A DNA stretch of 64,000 nt from Branchiostoma floridae (taxonomy: Eukaryota > Chordata > Leptocardii > Amphioxiformes > Branchiostomatidae): positions 19,337,686 through 19,401,685 of the forward strand of contig NC_049979.1 of assembly GCF_000003815.2 (NCBI RefSeq), read 5' to 3'. Within the stretch, counting starts at the first letter, position 1; each line of letters starts with the position of its first letter. Under the pieces are notes generated by a model, which saw only the letters and a program-made list of their open reading frames with translations, was not told the DNA's origin and searched no databases. Positions 34,819-46,306 of the stretch are shown here, in pieces. The position numbers were made by a program, and so were the translations under genes.

Positions 34819-37800
34819 CTAGACTTCACTATCCCCAGTGACCACAATACCCTTACAGGCGACTTTGCCATTCAGGTTGTAAAGCAAAGTTGGCCACAAG
34901 TAATGACGGATCCTTGTACTAGTGGCAGATTTACTTGTGGAAGACTGCTTATTTGACTGCTCATGCTTCATCTTATCAAATGTCCTATCATTATACTGAA
35001 TGTGCATGGATGGGGTCTGCACTACTAGTTGCCAGGCCAACTTGCAGCAATCTGAAATGAAGTTCTGCACGAGCCGCAATTTCTTGAATAGCAGACTTCT
35101 CTTCTCAGGTGGGTATCTCTTCTCAATGTCTGACAGAACATCCTACAAGAAAGATCATCATTAATGTTGAGTGTTATGATAACTTTTATGACTTTTGTCA
35201 ATTCCGGGTAAGGTTTTCTCCAAGATACTTCTTGACAGAATGAAGGAAAGAATCCCAGTTTGGTTTCAGAAGTGGTAGGGGCACAGTTGATGCCATATTT
35301 GTTGTAAGACAAATCCTGGAGAAAGCTAAGGAAAGAAAGGTTAACCTTCACTTCCTCTTCATTGACTTCAAGGCCGCCTTTGATACAGTATGGAGGAAAG
35401 CTCTATGGAAAATGATGAGAGATTGGGGTAGAGGCAAAAATTGTAAATATTATTGAAGAACTGTACAGGAACACTCAAAGCGCAATAACAATCAATAGAC
35501 AGATCACAAACTGGTTCCAAGTCGGTGTAGGAGTCAGACAGGGTTGCCTCATGTCCCCAGTCCTTTTCAACATATTCCTGGAGTTTGTTATGGATGAGCT
35601 GAAAAGTCTTGACACAACATTTCAACTCCATGATAACCTATCCACAGAGGAAAGGTATGCAGATGACACTACACTTATAGCAGCTATATTCAGTAAACTT
35701 CAGCTCTCGACAAATGAGCTCGAAGTAGCATGCAAGAAATGGGGCTTGAAAGTGAATGCAGCAAAGTGTAAAGTCATCTCTAGTATAGAACAAGAAAACA
35801 TCTCCATAGAGGGTACAAATGTTGAAAAAGTCCCTGAGTTTGTTTTCCTAGGAAGTGTTGTACCTGGCACCACAAATGATATAAAGAGAAGGATCTCCCT
35901 AGCCGCATCCGCATTTGGTAGGCTAAGGAAAACAGTTTGGAACTGCAAGGGTTTCAGTAGATGTCTTAAAATGCGTCTTTTCCAAGCACTTATACTCCCT
36001 ATTGCCACTTATGCATGTGAAACCTGGACTCTAAAAAAGTCTGATGAGATTCTCCTGTTAGCTTTCGAGATGATATGCCTAAGGGCGATTCTCAGTGTGT
36101 CACTCCGGGACCATATTCCGAATGCTGAAATAAGAGCGAGACTGGGTATAGAAAACACCATCGTCGATGCTATCAGACTCAGAAGACTAAGGTGGTTTGG
36201 TCACGTGGTGAGAAGGCCACCAAACACACTAGTCCACAAGGCATACTATCAAGATTTCCAAAAGTCCAGGACACGGGGGAGACCCCCGAAGCGATGGAGG
36301 GACCAAATTGCAAAGGACATCGGACAGAGTATCAAGTTTGCGGAAATGAGTGCGAGGAACCGTGCAATCTGGAGAAATCTTACGGAGGGGAGCAAGGGGC
36401 CAGCCACTGGCCTAGGCACGTAGGCAGGTAGGCAGGTTATGATAAGTATCTTGCCCAACTTATGATGACTCATGTGAATGACTAACGAATGTACATTGCA
36501 ATGATTGCTATAAATGATCCTTTTCACTTATGTTGCTATCAATCTAGAGTTTGACAATTTCAATAACAACTAAATTCACATTTATTTGACTTGTGATGAT
36601 GTGGATGGATGCGTTAATCAACGTCACCTGTGGTTAGTCAAAATCTCTTCTACAACTGTAGCAAGATTGTATGAAGCCAAAATGTGCATAATGGTAGTAA
36701 ATATGTGCCGTTTTCCTATTATTGAGCGTCGCACCATCCTCTTCCTTGGCGTTTTTAATTCATGATAATGTAATCATGACTCCGATTCTACCATGATAGT
36801 AAATGAAGTAGCCAGTTCAACGACTTGCATTATGGTTTGCAATGAACATAATTTTGAGAAGCAAACAGTGGTTAATATCAAAATGTGAAGGAAATACAAG
36901 ACATTGTGATATTCTTATGACAATACCTTTAAGTCTTAAGCTTTTCGATAATAAGCACTGTGTTTGCCATAGCATCATCGCTTGATTGGATTCCTTTGCC
37001 CCAAAAACCAAAGAATGATTTTGTGATGGTGCGATGTTCAATTACAGAACAAAGGTGCATATTTAGGCAAGTACCTGGTACTTAAGTTAATCATGTTAAT
37101 TGAGTTATAATATCTCTACAATACTACATTTTGGTGTCATAGGGCTTTGAAGTTTATAAATTTATGCATGTCAAATTTAGCACTTAAACCATTTAGTAGT
37201 GGTGTACTACACATTTGATACTCAATAATTGATATATTTAGCACCTCTTTCATAGCCGTGATGTCAACACTGCGTGATGTCCTCCTCAGATAGGCAGATA
37301 TGCTATCAGTGATGTTCTTAATGTCTGCATCTCTACGGCGTTTCTCCAATTCAGGTGTTGTGGTGTATTTGAAGTAAACTTCAATCTGGAATGACATGAA
37401 TGAAATACAATGTCAGTCAGTTACGTTTAATCTACATACCAGTCTATAATGCATCCTGTTAATAAGTGTCTTATGTTCTGGACATGCCATGGTCACAATT
37501 GGCGATATAAGGATATGCACCAGGGGTGTTTTATGGAAGACTTTGACAGAGGGTGAATCAAAGGATGAATGTATTTTCATGAACATTCCTACTATTAATG
37601 TTATGTCCCCATTTTCATAATCGTAACATGTTTGTCTACATGTATGCAGTGCAGTCAAAATGAAATTTTCCATAACAGTTTTCATATTTACTTTTCTGTG
37701 CAATCTATGTTCACAACGCAGCTTAGATAAATATGATATTATTATGTATAACATACAGGTTCTTCGCCTGCTTGCTGCTTTTGCTGTGATTTTACTGATG

Positions 37801-40800
37801 GTGTGCGAAGAGATGTTGGATTCACCAAGGTCCTTGGAATATGCTCTCGTACACTTGTGATTGCCACCGTTGCAACTTCAAAAGCAACCTGTTTGAGACA
37901 GAATATAATGACATCATCAAAACGTTACTGAATAATCTATTTACCCCATATTGGTAAAATCATTATGACAATAGCCATACTATAATGGCAACCTTTTTAA
38001 ATCAGATAGTCTGGGTGTACAAAAATGGACAGCTCCAAACGGTCTGTTAAACTATGCAAGCCATACATTACCACAGCTTAATTTTCGCGATAGCTCAAAA
38101 TACACATTTTTTTCGCTGGAAATGTCTATTTTCAAATTGTAGTCAATAAAGCAATGCATAAGCATACAGTTGAAAAAGGGAAATATCTGGAAATAATTTC
38201 TTTCTCTTTCATATTTGCTTACCCAGTAATGAGCAAATCTAATTGCATTTATTTTCTGATTTTGATATCCAGTTCATGAACTAAAGTCATATGTCAAGTT
38301 TTGTTAATATAATGCCAATTAGTGCACTTGTACATATGCTTGTTCATGTACCATTCATGTGACTGCCATTTTTCAGTTACTCGACGTTATGACACAGAAT
38401 TGCCTGTAATAAACAATTTTGATAGAAGTTTTCAGTAAGCTCCCTCGCTATTAACCGAGAAGGAAGGTAGTACGCATGTAGATTTGTACACTATGGCATT
38501 ATGTATGAAAAATATGGCATGATATGTCACATTATGGCAAAAATACTATCAGATGTTGTAACAAATTGGTAAAGTTATCTACATGTATGTGCTGAAGTAC
38601 GAGGGGACCAATAGATTCGGAGACTCATCGAGAAAGAAGAAACGTAACACACATTTCGGGGCATAATCATGTACTACTAGTAGTATGAAGTCTGTTATCA
38701 ATATCCACCAAATTTCAAATCATTGACAGTAACGTTACGTAGTTGCTACTTTCTAGTCGATGTTCTTTTGAATATCAGTAGGTAAGTCGTGAGTTGAACA
38801 AAAGTGAACTGTGATCAGGGCTATGTGCGTCGAGTTCCTCATGTCATAAAATCTTTAAAGACAATTGTTTCATGAGGATTCCCTATATAAAAAGCAGTCA
38901 ATTTCTGCCAGTGGGTTTCGGCAGAGCAAGTTGATTTGCAGTATGTGTACCGCAGGTCATGCTTTCCCTTCTCCCTGACCTAACATTACTTCGCGATTAC
39001 AAAATAATGGTCCGAATGACTTGATGACATCCATGAAAGGTTTTGTACTTTGTATGAAATTAAATTATGCACCTTATTTCTTGGTGAGGTACAGACCTTA
39101 TATACCCTTGTAGATTATGCAGAGTTGTACGATGTACTTTCTCCACAAAAGTCAAATGTTGGACATGCTGTAAACATACCTCAAATATCTCACAAACAAG
39201 CCTATGATTTGCATAGTGCTTATCTGGGAACTCTTTCTGAAGTGCATCGACTGCATCCATTCGATCTCCATCAATGAACTGGGTATAGAGTTGCCCAATC
39301 TGTGTTGGCCTGTTGGGATCTGTGATGTCCTCCACATTCTGTCGGTCTCTAACAGCACGTTCAGATGCCACACTTGCTGTGCTACAGTAGGTCGTCAAAA
39401 ATAAGAATTGATTTAAAAACTAGAGTTCGGCGACCTCATACCTTCATGAATATTTAGAGCTTTTGTTAATTTCATGCAAATGACTTAACATTAACATGAT
39501 TTATGCATTGTGTTGTTCATCATTGAATAACGTACAGTACACATGTCACAAGTAAAATTACCCAAATTCAGATCATTAATGATTAAGTTGTTTTGCATTT
39601 TTTGCATTAATTATGCAAATAAGTTCCTCATTTGCATATTTGATATCTACATATGTTCCACCGATTATAATTAACAAGTGTTACATTTATCGAAGTCCAG
39701 TTATTGCAAACAATGGAATTATACAATTTCCTCATTGATTATCCAAATTAAGTCCTCATTTGCATAAAATGCATATCATTATGAACATCTTTGCCCAAGC
39801 TACCTGCATACGTAAAATGCAGGTAATCCGTCGTTCCTTTCTGCAGTTATCCTTTTTGGAGTGTCTTGACAAAAAAGCCCCTGCAGTTCCACAATTATAT
39901 GTCAGGGGACTAAAGCTTGCCCACTTTGTCATGACGCTAAAAGCTATCTTCCACCCAAATGTCACGACCATATCACGTCCAGGACAAGAGATACATTGAA
40001 AAAAAACTGCAATGATTGAATATTCTCATTAATTATGCAAATGTACCCCTCTTTTGCATAATTAGTATTTTATCTTGTACAAAATTGTCCAACCATACCA
40101 ACATACAAAAAAATGTGAAAATCCGTTGTTCCCTTCTTGAGTTATCCTCGTCAGAAGTTTTTGACAAAATGCCCCTGCTATCCCCAGAATAGCCGCTAGG
40201 GGGGCAAAACTTATGTTGCTCATTTCTGAGCACAAGAGCTATCTAACACCTCAAAAATCGTGACCATAGCTTGTTCAGAACATGAGATGGCAAAACCGGA
40301 AGTTGCGCTGCAGTACCAAGGGGAGCCGCTAGGGGGCCCAAAATCTAATCCTTTCCAGCTTTTATCACACCCTACCAATACACAAAGTATGAAACCAATC
40401 CAGCCAACCGTTCTTGAATTATCTTGTTTACACACAGACAGACACACAAACGCGGGGTAATATATAACCTCCATGACATTTCATGGAGGTACAAAAACAC
40501 CTCATAGTAAATGGGAACGATATCAACAGGAAGAAGTCTCTGATTCTTATGTGTCACCGATAGAATTGACCAACCAATCAATTATATTGTTCTCAGGTGC
40601 AAGCTTCAGTGAAAATGTGGTCATGTGAGTGTCTTTGACCTTGAGGAGGATGCACTCAGTAGACAAAAAGTGAAAGTGTCATTGGATTGCTTAAAAGCTT
40701 GGAAAATGACTCAGTGAAAGAAAGGCAGGCAAAACAAGAGGTCTCATATCTATGTGAAATATTTAAAGGTAATACCAAGTTCTTTGATCGAAAGTTTCTT

Positions 40801-43800
40801 GCCGATTATTCAGAAAAGGTTGAAATTAGCATAATCTAAATATATTGCCCATTTGGGATCTACTGTAAATCTTGAACTGTTCGCGCTACTTTTATTTTTA
40901 AAAAATTGTGGTTTTCACCTTGGCGTCTCATCGGTAAAATTCTGACACCCCGCGCGAATATGTGATTGGTCTTTCGCCCTCCCCTTGCTACCAATCCCCG
41001 CCACACGCGTACGCACCCCCGCCCGACGATTCAGCAAGAAATGTCGAAAACACCCAGTCTAGTTATGGTTAAAACAAGAAAGCTTCTCAAAAAAGCTGGC
41101 TGGTGCGTATTTTGGAAAAAGCCTGGATGTTAAACAAAATCACATGAAAAAAGAGTTTTTAAACATCGAATTACTGAATTGGTCTGTCTTCTATTAAAAA
41201 AACATTACCTGAGATTTGTCTAACAAAGAAAAAAAATGACATAAGTGGGGATCGAACCCACGAATTACGGCTGCAGAAGCAAATTGCTACCTTCACCCAG
41301 TGCCGTAGGCCCTTAATCCACGGTGACACCATTACGTCATCGGGCGTATAGAAGGGTTTGGTTAAATTGAGTCGTAGTGGATCCATGCATTCATGCATTC
41401 GTTGGTTGGACTAACCGCTTCTCTCGCCAATAATTATCTTTAAAGAATGAAATGCAAATATTGACAGCTGAAATATCCTTTATTGCGTTTTTTCGTGTGA
41501 CTTTCCCTTTGAACAGGCGTTTTGCTGCGGTCCAACAAAGGATAAGACAAGAAGGGCTTGCTTGATCCATGCATCCATGCATGCATCCATGCATGGATCC
41601 ATTGACCCGCTTCTCCTGTCTCAGAGCTGGTGCTACGCACCAGCAAAAATAGTATGAACTTTATTGCTCGACATTTGTACAATGTATGGCAACGACTGTT
41701 ACACAAAGTACAAAATAGGTTTATAGAATAAGACTTAATATCCTAAGTAACATAACAAGAAGGGCTAACACAAGTCTTTGATATAGTGTTACAATCGAGT
41801 TGGGCTATACATGAGTTTCATTACTCTTTCTAATAGCAAAGCAGTCTTTTATATATTTGCCTATCTTTGTTAAATACATTCATGGGCGACTTTTCAGTCA
41901 GCCTTGTAATCAACCTCCTGGAGCTCGGTTGGGTTTTGGTGTGAACGCGCGTGTCACTCCACCATACCCGTAGGCATGTATGGTATGGGTAAGATATTGT
42001 TTTCGCCACGTTCTTCTTCTTATTCTCCTGGCATATAACATTCTTCAAATCTTCAAATGGATTCATCTTCGTCGATTCTAGGCCGAACGACCTGAATTTC
42101 GGCACGAGGATAAAGTGGGCCAATAACGCCCCCCTCCGTATTTCTAAGTTTTTTGGCCATATTCAGACCAAAACTATATAAGTTTGCCCCTTGTATGTGC
42201 TCTGGTATTACAACGATCTAATCCGAAATTTGGTATAGGTATACATGGGACATTTACTCAAGGCAAATATAACACAAATTCAACCCAAATATAATAACAC
42301 TTCAAAACAAGTTATCTTTTTAATTTTGGGGTGGGTCCCTCCCGCGGCGTTCCAATGAAATGACCCCACCTGGTATTTGTGGGGCGAGGTGAAGGTGTGA
42401 GTGATCACTAATCAATTGATTGAGTTATCCAATAGGCATGCAAAGTTTAGTATTAGCGATGGCCTGATTGGTTAACTCGGATTCAGCCATTATTATCATG
42501 TGTGTCTGTTTAATAATATTACATGGAGAGAGATAACGCATGTTGTTTCGTTTGCACCATAACCTTGTTGATATGCAATGTAATGTTTCAGAAATCCTTT
42601 TTGACACCGTGGAACAGTCGTTGACTTTGATGAGTGTGAGCTGACCGGAATTTCACAAAGAAGATCTATGTGGGATTTGTCCGGCACATCAGCTGTCTGT
42701 CAGATGAGACTCCATACCATGCAGATGTGAGGCTACGGCTTTCTACACTGGTTCTGCACTTGTTACTGTTCCGTGTTATAATTAACGCATACCTGGATAT
42801 AAATGGAGTCATGCAAATCATGAGCTAGTTTGGATAATCAATGAGGAAAGTTGATAAATCCACTGCATTTTATGATAGAATTCTCAAACATGTGGTAACT
42901 GAGATAGAGAGGAGTATCGATAGATATCAATTCTGCAAATAAAGCCCTAATTTGCATAGTTGGCAAAGTAATGACATAACGGCATTGCGGCATTTGAAAT
43001 CTATTAGGGCGTCATTTAAATAACTTATGAGCAAATGCTACAATAACCGTCTTTGCTAAGATGAGACTTTCATGGTGAGATTCTATTTTTGTCTGGGGGA
43101 TCTGTGTCCGTTTCTTTGCACCCACAAGTCAAGATCCTATGATACTGATTACCTTCACCAAGAAGGTTATATTTTGGGTATATCATTTGTGTTGTGTCCC
43201 AATATGTAGGTCAATCGTATATAACATGAGTAGCTGTGGATGGAATTTCATGATATTTGGTATTTGAGTAGTGGTTGCAAGAACGAAGGTATTGTTTAAA
43301 AACGGTTCACCTGGCACTATTCGTCGGGACTGCAGCGGGGTGAGATTGTGTATGTGTACGGTTGTGTACAAGATAACTTGAGTCGTTGTGGATCGTTTTG
43401 CATGGTATTTGGTAGTTATTTAGCGGTTGGGAAACCGAAGGTCAAGTTCGATAATGGGTCCCCTAGCGGCTTGCTAATGTACTGCAGTGGAACTTCAATT
43501 TCTGATATCTTGTGTCTTGGACATGCTGTGGTCGTGATGTTTGAGTGATAGATAGCCCTTGTGAGTTTGGGCCTCCTAGCAGCTTGTTCGAACTGCAGGC
43601 GCCGATTTCCTTTCAAACTTTGGACGAGAATAACTCCAGAACGTGTAGACGGATCGTCATGATTTTTGGTATGTAGATTGCCCAAATGACAATGTACACA
43701 ATGAGATACTAATTATGCAAATCAGTAGCTAATTTCCATAATCAATGAGGAAAGTTTGTAAATCTACTGCATTCCATGATAGGACTTTCAAACTTGTCAC

Positions 43801-45164
43801 ATTTGTAGCTGTGAAAGAGAGAAATACATATAAATTATGCAAATGACGACCTCATTTGCATAATTAATAGGAAAATATCAATGTGTTGACGGATCGTCAT
43901 GATTTTTGGTATGTAGATAGCCTCAGTGAAGACTTACGTAATGAGATGCTAATGATTAATGAGGAAACTTCATACATCCACTGCATGCCATGATAGGACT
44001 AAAATTGTCATATATGTACAAGTAACAGAGGAAGAGGAAAGAGAGTAGGAGGTGTATGTTAGGGTCCCTACCGGCTTTTTTTAAACTGCATGAGCCGCTT
44101 TACTTTCAGACTTTGAAAGAGAATAAGTCAAGAAAGGATGAACGGATTATCATGATTTTTGCTATGCTGATACAATTTGATATTGATTATGTACATTGGG
44201 ATCTAATTTGCATAATTAATGGTGAAATTTTATCAACCCACTCCGTTTCATAACTCAGGATAACTCAAGAAAGGATTTTCATGATTTTTGACATGTAGGT
44301 ACCTTAGACAATTTTGTACAAGACAAAATACTAATTATGGAAGATAGGAGGACATTTGCATAATTAATGAGAATATTCTATCACATGATATGGTCTTGAC
44401 ATTTGGGTGGTAGATAGCTTTTAGCGCCATGACAAAGTGGGACAAGTTTTCATCTGCGTTTTTGTCAAGATATTCCAATGAGGACAACTACAGAGAGGAA
44501 CGACGGATTGTCATCATTTTAGGCATGCAGGTAACTTAGGCAAAGATGTTCATAATGATATACATGTTATGCAAATCCTTTGTTTTGAATAATTGAACTT
44601 CAATAAATGTAACAGATGTAATTTATTATAGATGGAACATAAGCAGATACCAAATATGCAAATGAGGAATTTATGTCTTCAGTCATCATTTTACATAACA
44701 AAAATGGTTTATTTGGCGAAGGTATGTGTTCGTAGAACTCTAGTTGTATACTTAGTCTGTCATTCATTTGTCGGTAGTTTAAGTGGACATTAAACACCTT
44801 TGCCATATCACACATGATTACCTTACGGAGGATTGTGTCCTATGGACTCTTGAATACTTAAAAGTATTCATTCAGCAGCAATATCCTACATCAGATTCCA
44901 GGGGATTGTTTACGTTAAAACACGAGACAATGTATATGAAAGACCTCACCGTTCTTTCAGGTCCTGTAATTCCGCCGACAGTCTCGCGTTCTCTGACAAC
45001 AGGTGGGACATATCTTTGCTCCAACTGCCCACTGCCCATGTCAGATTACTAGCCAATGAACCTGCAAACTCATTCATCTTTCTTGGTAGGGCATGTTTCA
45101 TATCTTGTTCAGCTGGATCTGACATTTCCAGAGTTGGCTGAGCACGACCAGGCACAACCGCCAT
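34819..45164 (-). CDS. SPATA18: MIEAP-like (mitochondria-eating protein) gene
   Basis: Five minus-strand exons: 45164-44950, 39381-39180, 37888-37757, 37385-37245, 35142-34819; phases agree and give 337 aa. An upstream in-frame ATG at 45221 would add 19 residues, but the one at 45164 has the better context (G at -3, G at +4). Residues 50-72 look like a short coiled coil (HLLSENARLSAELQDLKER). Residues 73-337 match the C-terminal domain of mitochondria-eating protein: DPNRPTQIGQLY (93-104), VAFEVATVAITSV (140-152), the FISDCCKLAW helix with paired Cys, HYLWPTLLYN and KGIVVTGD. Vertebrate MIEAP acts in mitochondrial quality control. This protein is shorter than human SPATA18 because most of the N-terminal coiled-coil region is missing. 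Further exons in the 5.6-kb first intron cannot be excluded. Confidence 0.72.
35180..36440 (+). mobile_element. Broken LINE reverse transcriptase in MIEAP-like intron 4
   Basis: Plus strand, antisense to the host gene. It reads KILLDRMKERIPVWFQKW, then after a frameshift GTVDAIFVVRQILEKAKER and FIDFKAAFDTVWRKAL, then after another frameshift an open frame at 35551-36423. That frame has the YADDTTLI catalytic box and the C-terminal RLRWFGHVVRRP and GRPPKRWRDQI motifs of the endonuclease-type LINE family. The endonuclease is missing. The two frameshifts mark it as inactive. Confidence 0.85.
39419..40490 (-). repeat. Octamer-rich dispersed repeat (reverse copy)
   Basis: Begins CTAGAGTTCGGCGACCTCAT, the reverse of the end seen at 44715-44744, 49955-49981 and 54450-54481. 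It carries many ATGCAAAT/ATTTGCAT motifs and ends in a hairpin at 40467-40490 (ACCTCCATG / CATGGAGGT). It has no coding potential and lies in intron 1 of the MIEAP-like gene. Confidence 0.65.
40597..40770 (+). pseudogene. Degenerate exon-like fragment
   Basis: Read with two frame changes, the plus strand gives VFDLEEDALSRQK and then GLLKSLENDSVKERQAKQEV followed by SYLCEIFKG, ending at a GTAATA donor-like site. Amino-acid character is exon-like and helical, but I see no intact frame across it and no partner exons. Family unknown. Confidence 0.25.
41238..41338 (-). ncRNA. tRNA-like Pol III unit (tRNA-derived SINE or divergent tRNA)
   Basis: On the minus strand the ends GACGTAA and TTATGTC pair as a 7-bp acceptor stem (one G-U). 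GTGGG-TTCGATC-CCCAC is a perfect T-arm containing the B box GGTTCGATCCC, and TGGATTAAGGG resembles an A box. AGCAA-T-TTGCT could be a long variable arm. A run of eight T immediately downstream (plus 41229-41236) is a Pol III terminator. I cannot draw a convincing anticodon arm, so a SINE head is more likely than a working tRNA. Confidence 0.6.
41640..42123 (-). mobile_element. LINE 3' end fragment
   Basis: Minus-strand LINE C-terminal remnant followed by a 3' UTR ending in GCAATAAAGTTC. It is the same family as the fragment at 1860-3087, with shared blocks such as GTATGGCAAC and CACAAAGTACAAAAT. It lies in intron 1 of the MIEAP-like gene. Confidence 0.7.
43148..44744 (+). repeat. Octamer-rich dispersed repeat, long copy
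   Basis: Starts ACCTTCACCAAGAAGGTTAT and ends GAAGGTATGTGTTCGTAGAA. Internally it repeats a module of ATGATTTTTGGTATGTAGAT plus ATGCAAAT/ATTTGCAT pairs several times; at 43834-43864 two 13-base arms containing these octamers form a hairpin. Related copies are at 39419-40490 (reverse), 49092-49981, 53640-54481 and, partly, 56075-56390. Confidence 0.7.
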
Positions 45165-45529
45165 TACTGAAGTACGGGATTTGTAAGTCGTGTGCCGTGC
45201 ATGCCAACTTTGTACTGCCATGTAATGAATACCCCAGAATAGGTTGTGAGAATATTAGCTATGATCAGACATGCAGGGAATTGGTACTTGACACATGAAC
45301 ATGAATATGGCAAGATTTTCACGACAGTTCGAAAGCAGAATGACGCAAATTGATATGCATAGATCTATCCACATAGTGATCAATATTTCAAGAAACCTTA
45401 GATAGAATAGCTATAGAGCTAACATCACATTGTGTAATCTAGGAAACATGAGCGGAAGATTGCGCTGAATACGCAGTAAAATTAATATAGATTCAGGTTG
45501 GCTAAGTCATTCTCGCGCAGAGAGCGCTG

Positions 45530-45536
45530 TATATAT
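45530..45536 (+). promoter_or_regulatory. Candidate TATA box
   Basis: TATATAT in GCTGTATATATGG, 56 bases before the ATG at 45592. It would place a start site near 45560 and leave a very short 5' UTR. Confidence 0.4.
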
Positions 45537-45591
45537 GGAACCTCACTTTAGCACGTGTAGCTAGTGTTGACTTCACTTTCTTTTCTCAAAT

Positions 45592-45780
45592 ATGAAACTT
45601 TTTTCTCAGAAATTGTCCGAAGCTATTCATGAACAGGAATTTCTCCGTACTCTTAGAGGCCTGAACAAACAATTACGTCAGATGTTGAAAGAAACACGGA
45701 GAGTGGCGAAACTATATCAAATAACTGGCCTACGTCTAAGTCTAAGCCACTTGAGAATTAAAGGTGTTGTAGAACTTTAA
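45592..45780 (+). CDS. Candidate 62-aa basic helical protein
   Basis: A short intact frame beginning MKLFSQKLSEAIHEQ and ending GVVEL, with high Lys/Arg/Leu/Gln content and heptad-like spacing that would form an amphipathic basic helix. It lies between the divergent starts of the MIEAP-like and HSPA12-like genes, just behind a TATA-like sequence. I recognise no family. TTTTTTCTCAG ends at 45608, so the region could also be the acceptor side of an exon. A chance frame of this length is quite possible. Confidence 0.3.
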   Translation: MKLFSQKLSEAIHEQEFLRTLRGLNKQLRQMLKETRRVAKLYQITGLRLSLSHLRIKGVVEL

Positions 45781-46306
45781 AGCTAAGCTAACGCACCAAA
45801 AGTTATTTAATAAGTCGTCGTACAGGTAATTTTGTTTTCTATTGGCGAATTCGAAGCGAAATTGCTAGATTATAAATTCGTTTGCATTCTCTTCTTTGAA
45901 ATCTGTTGTGAAGTTTTTGCGGCATTCAGTGCTGTGTACGACTTAAAATTGTCATTTTAACTATTACACTATCCTACTTTATGCACATGACACACTTATT
46001 GAGAACAGAGTTTGTTAAACGTGGTAGTTATATCCATGTGTCAAGTGTACTGTATACCTGCGTATCGTAATATAAACATGTCGGTTGAACCGTGAAACAA
46101 GACATTAAGCTGTTTTGTCGCCATCTACTGCTAACCCCTCTGTACATAATGGGAGCAAACAGTAAAAGGGGAAAGTTTACCGTTACCTATTGTCACAAAA
46201 ATAGCCTGGACTTTCCGTCCGCCATCTTACGACGTGTGACGCCTACGTTTTCAGGGCGTTATTGCTCACATAACACGGTTAATTCCCAGAGAGGGACGAC
46301 AGACTC

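Noticed and set aside
35025-35351. Minus-strand frame reading through LINE sequence upstream of the last MIEAP-like exon
   Set aside because: A clean acceptor at 35142 keeps phase 0 with the preceding exon; the extension is intron and LINE.
41391-41594. Met/His/Cys-rich frames near ATGCATCC repeats
   Set aside because: Translations of a simple ATGCATCC-type repeat.
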